From positions 1-20,081 of IMG/VR virus record IMGVR_UViG_3300006735_000351: 20,081 nucleotides of DNA, one strand, 5' to 3'. The notes beneath the pieces were generated by a model, which made no database searches, was not told where the DNA came from, and saw only the letters and a list, made by a program, of their open reading frames with translations. Origin of the DNA: a virus. The position numbers were made by a program, and so were the translations under genes. Shown one piece after another: positions 16,401-20,081 of this stretch. Position 1 is the first letter of the stretch, and each line of letters begins with the position of its first letter.

Positions 16401-18323
16401 GTTACCTTCATTAGCACCGGTACCCTTAATAATAACATCTACATTATTACCACCATCATTGAATGTAATATCGTGTGGCTGAGCACCAGCATCGTTTAAA
16501 TCTATATATGATATACCACCAATATTAAATCTAAGTCTATCATTTGTAAGATTAATATATGTGTTAGGATCACCATTATGATAAATGTATTGGTCAACAC
16601 CTATATCTCCCGCAACATCCAGTGTATAATCTGGCGTGTTTGTACCAATGCCAACCTTACAACCAAAGTAACTATTCATTTCAGTAGCACTAAGACCACC
16701 GCAAGCGCTTAAGTTACCTTTAACTGTTAACTGTGTACTAGTTTGACAAGCTATACTATTAGTAAGTGTATTACTGTCAGACCATGAGGGTAAGAAGTTA
16801 GCAGTTCCGGAACCATCAACGTTACCAGAAGCCGTTACAAAGATGTCTGCTAGGTCTCTCCCACCAGATATAAACCCTCCATAAGAACTATTGCAAGCAG
16901 CAACACGTTCTGCACTAAGAGTGCCTGTTGCACTTAGGTTACCTTTTATAGTTAGTTTTTCGTTTGGTGTCCTGGTACCTATACCAACTTTATCAGTTCC
17001 AGCATCTGTGTATAACAAGCCATTATCTGTGGTTCCTTCTACTCTAAAGTCTACATTCGCTCCAGCTTCATTAAAAGTAATTTCACTTGCAGTATCCTGT
17101 GTAATGTCTATAAAATTAACACCACCGGCTTGAATATTAATATCGTCTTCAGTAAAATAAATGAAAGTATCATCATCACCGTTATGAATAAGGCATGCCC
17201 CAACACCAATACTACCAGCTACATCAAGCATATGATCCGGTTTATGTGTATTAATACCAAGCCTTGCCTCCAAATAATTATAACCTTCACCAGAAGCACT
17301 AAGACTACCGCATGAACTTATGTTACCAGATACAGTAAGTTTTTCACCTGGATTTGAGTTAGCAGCAGCAGTAATTTCACCGGTACCGATACCGACGTTA
17401 CCGGATCCATTTATGGTCATCCTGGTATTGTCACCATTAGTCTTTAAGTAAATATTTTCAAACCTACAAGAACTACCACCATCATGATCAGCCCACAGTT
17501 CTAAGTTGTAATCTGATTTAATGAAACCATCTGACCCATCAGTATCCAAGAGTAATTGTCCATCACTAGAACCTCTAATATCCAATTTGGCTGCCGGTGG
17601 TGTAGTTACTGGGTGATTAGAGTTTGCTCCTATACCAACGTTACAACCAAAGTAACTATTCATTTGGGTAGCGCTAAGACCACCACAAGCGCTTATATTA
17701 CCAGCTATAGTTACATTACCTGTTGCGCTTAAGTTACCGTCTATAGTAAATTGCGAGCCAGACTCCCGTGCTATACTATCAGTTAACGTTGTTGAACCGG
17801 ACCATTTTGTTATTCGGCCTGTTGTTCCAGATCCACAGACACTACCAGAACAAGCTGAGGTTGCAAATATATCAGCTAGATCACGACCACCAGATATAAA
17901 ACCACCGTATGATGTATTACAGACAGCAACACGTAATGCGCTAAGATTATTTGTTGCGCTTACATTACCTGATACAGTAAGCTTTTCATTAGGATCTTTA
18001 GTGTTAATTCCTAAGTTTCCAGTATCAGCAAAGTATATTACACCACCCTCTTGATCAACAAACTCTGCAATTGGTTGACTAGCACCCTTTTGTCTTACAT
18101 ATAATGCTGGACCTGTACCATTATTAATAACAGATAAAGCAGAGGTTGACGTTACAATGGTTCTCGTAAATATAGCAGATGCCGCTTCGAACTCTGTTGC
18201 AGTTAATTTAGTGAACGTCGCATTAGTCCCGGTAAGTGCGTTCAAGTAAGCATTACCACCCACAGACAAATCCTGCGTGATAGTTGCACCATTCTTTACC
18301 TTAAAATCTTTATTTAGCGCCAT
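10491..18323 (-). CDS. Giant modular tail/virion fiber protein
   Basis: A 2610-residue fiber protein, probably a homotrimer at the phage surface (inference). The N-terminus MALNKDFKVKNGATITQDLS is a start typical of cyanophage-like structural fibers and is presumably the attachment end. Residues about 50-120 form an NNGTGPALYV...NEKLTVSGN module also found at the start of the 2547-residue protein. The shaft then holds about 20 LTV-GN-SACGGLSA units, six GGRDLADIF...VDGSGTAN-LP-WSD modules, three DLQLYHNG-type modules, and inserts with EKMRI / RMTI strands. The C-terminal 130 residues differ: YFEQKAANDTLACYPTGTLVVIG, then KVFGVTQNG, GDIKIGDYITTSNKPGHGRKT and GSVIAQSMEAGAGNSHLVKA. They resemble C-terminal domains of other T4-like marine phage fibers, in which a GTLVV-GEDGE-type strand and a GD-L-TS--PG turn recur. 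No S74 peptidase motif is seen. Cysteines number on the order of a hundred, many at fixed module positions (ISACGG, YFACKVG). ATG 18323 is supported by an upstream CATAAATA and a GGGGGAAAG leader. Confidence 0.9.
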   Translation of the reverse strand: MALNKDFKVKNGATITQDLSVGGNAYLNALTGTNATFTKLTATEFEAASAIFTRTIVTSTSALSVINNGTGPALYVRQKGASQPIAEFVDQEGGVIYFADTGNLGINTKDPNEKLTVSGNVSATNNLSALRVAVCNTSYGGFISGGRDLADIFATSACSGSVCGSGTTGRITKWSGSTTLTDSIARESGSQFTIDGNLSATGNVTIAGNISACGGLSATQMNSYFGCNVGIGANSNHPVTTPPAAKLDIRGSSDGQLLLDTDGSDGFIKSDYNLELWADHDGGSSCRFENIYLKTNGDNTRMTINGSGNVGIGTGEITAAANSNPGEKLTVSGNISSCGSLSASGEGYNYLEARLGINTHKPDHMLDVAGSIGVGACLIHNGDDDTFIYFTEDDINIQAGGVNFIDITQDTASEITFNEAGANVDFRVEGTTDNGLLYTDAGTDKVGIGTRTPNEKLTIKGNLSATGTLSAERVAACNSSYGGFISGGRDLADIFVTASGNVDGSGTANFLPSWSDSNTLTNSIACQTSTQLTVKGNLSACGGLSATEMNSYFGCKVGIGTNTPDYTLDVAGDIGVDQYIYHNGDPNTYINLTNDRLRFNIGGISYIDLNDAGAQPHDITFNDGGNNVDVIIKGTGANEGNPLFKTDANTNKVGINGISVPNEELTVSGNISATGTLSAERVAVCNSSYGGFISGGRDLADIFATSSGNIDGSGTANYLPVFSDSNTIENSIACQSSTQLDVAGNLSACGGLSATKGVGYFACNVGIGTNRPERKFHVNSGIFDVGIRLESSDELAKIELKDNGGTAWIGSKSGALHLQGGGSDTVGSLVVKDGDVGIGTEVPGEKLTVAGNISACGGLSATQMPSYFACNVGINTNWPTSYLQVSALKTIDRDLLVICGGGASGNYDGLRVEAGNGTDLFRVNQLTYDVLMPSSGKVGIGTTTPNEKLTVAGNVSACGGLSATKGVGYFACKVGIGTNRPSEKLELGNGGKIGLKDSAGTYDSVIYNDGTTFKVADGAGSYHVDKINLLGLLDLGVGHTIKGIDNSIIANKDILAPKDGSFGFRTYGATNQYDAISSQFIDNNNNALSFNVKSGGTTSGAVRIDKDGNVGIGTTTPNQKLTVAGNISALGSLSAGLGEHVAVCNSSYGGFISGGRDLADIFATSSGNVDGSGTANFLPVWSDTDTICNSIACQSSTQLDVAGNLSACGGLSATQMNSYLACSVGIGTNRPQKKAHMCFAGNDGLRIQSTDNHAFTQIMANDSYSAYIQFRDGSNRYWLESKSDDTLEFRPNATSTAANKIVFDATGCVGIGNITPNEKLTVAGNISACGVLSAADAIRVPDDSKITLGNIQDLQLYHNGTDSYIDNRAGDLILRTVNTGDDIFVRAIDDVYIQPGNGASGITAKGGGAVELYYNGGNKKLETTNTGVTVTGNISACGGLSATKGVGYFACKVGIGTNKPETSLDIYSSVDQQTFCIEGSNSSVTPTARIRTVSTGSVLLLETATASDSRDILKAKNSAGTVLNLQADGKLGIGTEVPNEKLTVVGNISACGVLSASDAIRVPDSTCITLGNSQDLKLYHDGSNSYIRDESGTGDLIVSTNAYRLKSANNGETMMTAFEDGAVNLYHNNITRFRTDASGVDIVGGLSACNTRNGFVSAGRDLADIFATSSGNVDGSGTACFLPVWSDTDTIGNSIVCQPNACLLTVKGNLSACGGLSATQMNSYFACNVGIGTCRPTSKLFILDDDPVITLANNCNTAYGIEWKANSGSTFDACIKQTPSSGEFEFNVGRNSSWGGDFKFVVDTLDAYKIDRTLHRFYTCGSERMRINSDGNVGIKGGNPGQRLTVGGNISACGGLSATKGVGYFACKVGIGTNRPAADLHIKDASGDPTQILLEDADGGTQTAKIVFDQTAQNSLVLSTQYQSSTDLNLIQFAPADNVAMTIRGGTGSNDGNVGIGTTAPGEKLTVAGNISACGGLSATQMPSYFACSVGIGNNRPGTFGSDGNSLVVGSGSGGQGITIFAEDNNNANLYFADATSGTGSYVGYVQYRHSENKMAFGVSAGRKMTIDGGGCVGIGNTAPNQKLTVSGNISATGCLLLPDAGIIKLGNGNDLQLQHDGANSYISENGTGDLYVTTNNASVFIQDSNSARTMIAAKGGSGEKVELSQGGTIRLETTSTGTTTCGSQCVTNDLNVDGDASVRKLTVTRGASVTRGVSASSTHNGFVSAGRDLADIFATSSGNVDGSGTANFLPVWSDTDTIGNSIACQSCTQLTVKGNLSACGGLSATQMNNYFACKVGIGTNRPAYNLHIQKYDTTGPTIELQNSEYSAWINAWGSGASAGRTSRMEINAGSTNFAVGATTIRFQTPNVGDSNEKMRIDATGCVGIGTCAPQSLLHVAGGDIRIDNNRRYQTETAGGGVIDAVKMDSSDNLVIGDCNIKIDVSGTTPRMTIGTDSCACGFVGIGNDNTGCVLTPNERLTVGGSVSASGNGYFACVIAGGYFEQKAANDTLACYPTGTLVVIGECGDLIQSTKENDKKVFGVTQNGVCQPIVLGAEPVLVTGDIKIGDYITTSNKPGHGRKTCEPIYGSVIAQSMEAGAGNSHLVKAMIRKM
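11415..17932 (-). repeat. Six dispersed copies of a ~270-bp GGRDLADIF / YFACKVGIGT coding module
   Basis: Inside the 2610-residue fiber, six copies of a module of about 90 residues lie at roughly 11415-11682, 13117-13388, 14632-14900, 16009-16279, 16636-16903 and 17640-17932. In protein order each reads NSSYGGFISGGRDLADIF or NTRNGFVSAGRDLADIF, then ATSSGNVDGSGTANFLPVWS, TIGNSIACQ, LTVKGNLSACGGLSA and YFACNVGIGTNRP. Three copies (near 11550, 13255 and 14765) share more than 25 identical consecutive bases. A seventh, shortened copy (SAGRDLNTIF) is in the 355-residue frame. The smaller SATKGVGYFACKVGIGT unit recurs at about 12697, 13950, 15380 and 16009 with high DNA similarity. Such repeats favour recombination within and between the fiber genes. 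Confidence 0.85.
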
Positions 18324-18347
18324 ATTTACGAGTTCACTTTCCCCCGT
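18324..18347 (-). promoter_or_regulatory. Short leader of the 2610-residue fiber gene with purine-rich ribosome-binding candidate
   Basis: If transcription starts six bases after the CATAAATA motif, the leader is about 24 bases and contains GGGGGAAAGTGA. The G-run is about 17 bases from the ATG, long for a Shine-Dalgarno, while GTGA is about 10 bases away. It is the only fiber gene start in the window with a G-rich leader. A second TAAATAT overlaps the ATG itself. Confidence 0.35.
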
Positions 18348-18352
18348 AACTA

Positions 18353-18360
18353 TATTTATG
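18353..18360 (-). promoter_or_regulatory. Candidate T4-type late promoter (CATAAATA)
   Basis: CATAAATA matches seven of eight positions of the T4 late promoter TATAAATA and lies in the 60-base gap between the mini-fiber and the 2610-residue fiber. T4 geometry would start the transcript near 18347, leaving a 24-base leader. Of the four NWTAAATAT motifs in the window this one has the most normal distance to its gene. It would let the giant fiber genes be transcribed independently of the upstream genes. Confidence 0.5.
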
Positions 18361-18383
18361 TTGCTTTAATTCAATCGAATAAC

Positions 18384-19070
18384 TTAATAATGCGCAACAC
18401 CATATATTGTTACATTACAATCAGCTGTAGTTGTTATATCTAGATTGATAAATTCCAACCCAACACTAACTGTCACATCTGATAAGAGTGATGTAGCTTG
18501 AGCGTCAACTATACCGTATGTCGTACCATCAGCTGTACTCACACCATCGTGCGTTACTAATATTTCAAAAGCTGTTCTAGATGGTGTATTATTTGAAAGA
18601 GTTACAACATACTTAGCTGTTTTAAAGTCATTTTTATTAAATGTTGCTATTGTATTTGCTCCTGTAGTAAGAGGACCAGCAAATACACTTGTTTTTGTAA
18701 ATACAATGCCATTTGCTGCGTATTCAATAATATCCCCCCTAATAATTAGATCTCCATTAATTTCTTCATTATTAAAAGTAAACTCATCCCCTTCTTCTAT
18801 AGAATCCCACGTTACCTTACCGTCACCTGTTGTTTTTAAAAATAAACCTTTTTCAATTCCTGTTGATTTTATATCAACACCCTCAACATTTACTTGTGAA
18901 CTAGATAATATATCTCCACTCCAAGTACCAAAAAAATTATTTGCAGATACGCTCCCAGATAACACGCCTATATTACCAGCTACTGAAAGCCTCTCGTTAG
19001 GTATTATACCTAAACCAACGTTTCCTTCAAAATAACTTTTACCGTCATATGTTCTTATAGGCTTAGCCAT
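18384..19070 (-). CDS. Short fiber-like virion protein (mini-fiber)
   Basis: A 228-residue protein whose first 50 residues carry one copy of the fiber module found in the giant genes (YFEGNVGLGIIPNERLSVAG, then SGSVSANNFFGTWSGD). The middle has fiber-like strands (DIKSTGIEKGLFLKTTGDGK, INGDLIIRGDIIEY). The C-terminal about 100 residues form a separate beta-rich domain: FAGPLTTGANTIATFNKNDF, TAKYVVTLSN, FEILVTHDG and TYGIVDAQA. I recall similar FRTAKYVV-type domains in cyanophage structural proteins. It is followed by a strand-rich end, NVTIYGVAHY. Unlike the giant fibers it has a single cysteine. Its place upstream of the giant fibers suggests a short fiber, adaptor or tip protein of the same appendage (inference). 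The start follows ATTAAATAT by five bases, with no Shine-Dalgarno. Confidence 0.8.
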   Translation of the reverse strand: MAKPIRTYDGKSYFEGNVGLGIIPNERLSVAGNIGVLSGSVSANNFFGTWSGDILSSSQVNVEGVDIKSTGIEKGLFLKTTGDGKVTWDSIEEGDEFTFNNEEINGDLIIRGDIIEYAANGIVFTKTSVFAGPLTTGANTIATFNKNDFKTAKYVVTLSNNTPSRTAFEILVTHDGVSTADGTTYGIVDAQATSLLSDVTVSVGLEFINLDITTTADCNVTIYGVAHY

Positions 19071-19076
19071 TAAACA

Positions 19077-19084
19077 TATTTAAT
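19077..19084 (-). promoter_or_regulatory. Late-promoter-like motif ATTAAATA before the mini-fiber gene
   Basis: ATTAAATAT lies in the 22-base gap between the glycosyltransferase stop and the mini-fiber ATG, ending five bases before the ATG. The identical nine bases precede the 355-residue frame. If it works as a T4-type late promoter, the message would begin at or one base before the ATG. Confidence 0.3.
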
Positions 19085-19092
19085 CGGAATAT

Positions 19093-19845
19093 CTATTCTT
19101 CAATATATCCCCGCTGCTTAATATATGTGGAACTTGAAACTGCTAAGTTAGCGCGTTGATCAGCAACAGGGCCTACACGAGGCATGTTCGGATTACCGTA
19201 AAAATGGTAAACATATAATATATCCTCGATGTGTTTAACTGCTGAATAATCACCATCTCTTTGTCTTAGTAAATATAACAACGGGAGAATATATGCATGA
19301 TCAGTCCCCATCTGAAACCAGTTATTATTTAAGTCTAAAAAATTACATGTAGGTATAGATAAAAGCGCTTTTACTTTAAAAGTTGATATATGACTAGTAA
19401 TCCAATCATCTTTATACGGGTCCCAGTCTTTAGATGGGATAGCTTTTGAAATACCCGGTTCATCATTACTCGATAATCTATAGTTAGAATAAACATATTC
19501 TAGCTTTGGATCATTATCATATGTATTTTTTATTATTGATAAAGCATCTTTTCTAGCTAACCAATCATCACTATCAACTGCACATATAATATCCTCAGGA
19601 TCTTTACTTCGAGCGTGATCGACGATATTTTTTAATCTATAATTACGTGTTTTATTACGGACGATTTCAATATACGAATTACGTCCTTGACATGTATCCA
19701 ATATATCAACAGTCTCTTGATCAGACATATCATCTACAATTATATGACTGTCTGGCTGCAACGTTTGCCTTTCAATGCTATCAATACAATTTAAAAGAAA
19801 CGGACCGGGATTACGCCCAGGTGATATAACATGTATTTTGCTCAT
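19093..19845 (-). CDS. Family 2 (GT-A fold) glycosyltransferase
   Basis: A 250-residue enzyme predicted to transfer a sugar from a nucleotide-sugar donor. The N-terminal HVISPGRNPGPFLLNCIDSI and ERQTLQPDSHIIVDDMSDQE (residues 5-44) form the first beta-alpha-beta of the GT-A nucleotide-binding fold, with the conserved acidic pair at D38-D39. DSDDW at 91-95 is the DxD-type metal/diphosphate motif. GTDHAYILPLL (180-190) is in the place of the catalytic acidic segment of GT2 enzymes. Length is that of a single-domain GT2. There is no membrane helix, so it acts in the cytosol. Its ATG overlaps the upstream QueF stop (TAATG), indicating coupled translation, and the mini-fiber follows 22 bases later. 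Acceptor and sugar cannot be read from sequence; fiber glycosylation, DNA-base glycosylation or host-glycan change are all possible. Confidence 0.88.
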   Translation of the reverse strand: MSKIHVISPGRNPGPFLLNCIDSIERQTLQPDSHIIVDDMSDQETVDILDTCQGRNSYIEIVRNKTRNYRLKNIVDHARSKDPEDIICAVDSDDWLARKDALSIIKNTYDNDPKLEYVYSNYRLSSNDEPGISKAIPSKDWDPYKDDWITSHISTFKVKALLSIPTCNFLDLNNNWFQMGTDHAYILPLLYLLRQRDGDYSAVKHIEDILYVYHFYGNPNMPRVGPVADQRANLAVSSSTYIKQRGYIEE

Positions 19846-20081
19846 TATTGCTTCGGAGTCTTAACATGAGGTACATCAACTTGACTTAGAGTATGATGTA
19901 GAAGCCTTTCATGAGATACACGTTCAGGGTTAATATCAATACCACCTCTACGAGCATACAAGCAACGAACAGCTAGCTCATCAGGACCAATAGTATCCAT
20001 TAGTCTTTTATAGATAGCTTCGCAAATTTCTTCATGAAAATGACATTCATCTCTAAAAGATACAATATACTGCAACAAAGA
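19845..20081 (-). CDS. queF: QueF-family deazaguanine enzyme (preQ0 reductase-like), C-terminal part
   Basis: The frame is open to the window edge and encodes about 78 C-terminal residues. The first visible codons are TCT-TTG-TTG, so an apparent TTG start at 20078 is only an edge effect. Landmarks match QueF (7-cyano-7-deazaguanine reductase): SFRDECHFHEEI (residues 7-18 from that TTG), where the FHE motif binds the preQ0 base, and YARRGGIDINPERV (41-54), the family's R-G-G-(I/L)-D/S-I-(N/D)-P strand. QueF reduces preQ0 to preQ1 with NADPH in the queuosine pathway. Relatives called QueF-like instead add ammonia to make archaeosine-type bases. The catalytic Cys and the NADPH motif lie outside the window, so the reaction cannot be decided. 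Type II QueF proteins are about 165 residues, so about half is visible. The stop overlaps the glycosyltransferase ATG. Confidence 0.82.
   Translation of the reverse strand, partial: SLLQYIVSFRDECHFHEEICEAIYKRLMDTIGPDELAVRCLYARRGGIDINPERVSHERLLHHTLSQVDVPHVKTPKQ

Noticed and set aside
20076-20078. TTG near 20078 as the start of the QueF gene
   Set aside because: It sits at the window edge, the frame stays open beyond it, and the QueF N-terminal half is missing, so it is a truncation effect.

Overview
The window looks like part of the late (virion) region of a T4-like tailed phage, probably marine. Three things point this way. It opens inside a gp23-type major capsid gene. It is dominated by very long modular fiber proteins of the kind seen in T4-like cyanophages and related marine myoviruses, including an N-terminus beginning MALNKDFKVKNG. 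The NWTAAATAT motifs before gene starts resemble the T4 late promoter TATAAATA. Host and species cannot be named from the sequence. No tRNA, rRNA, CRISPR array, transposon or integrase was seen.

Layout. Bases 2-805 (+): C-terminal 267 residues of the major capsid protein, followed by a strong intrinsic terminator (851-881). Bases 935-1663 (+): a 242-residue protein of unknown function. Bases 1664-1765: a short convergent gap with a small palindrome. From 1766 to the right edge every gene lies on the minus strand. In transcription order (right to left) these are: a partial QueF-type deazaguanine enzyme (19845-20081); a family 2 glycosyltransferase that overlaps its stop codon (19093-19845); a 228-residue mini-fiber (18384-19070); a 2610-residue fiber (10491-18323); a 355-residue fiber segment (9406-10473); and a 2547-residue fiber (1766-9409) that starts on an ATGA overlap with the segment before it.

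About 16.5 kb is therefore fiber-like coding sequence built from recurring modules: VGIGT-P-EKLTV-GN-SACGGLSA units, GGRDLADIF units, DLQIYHDGSNSYI units, and one block of about 64 tandem 17-residue repeats of the YadA-head type (2711-5995). The 355- and 2547-residue frames read as one protein of about 2,900 residues that has lost one base near 9424, so the locus may encode two giant fibers rather than three. The giant fibers are strikingly rich in cysteine, whereas the capsid gene, the 242-residue gene and the mini-fiber are not.

Working together (inference): the rightward unit supplies capsid material. The leftward unit supplies long, probably trimeric, host-recognition fibers whose tips differ at the C-terminus. 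The glycosyltransferase may decorate virion or host glycans. QueF suggests preQ0/preQ1 chemistry, possibly for DNA guanine modification or host tRNA queuosine.
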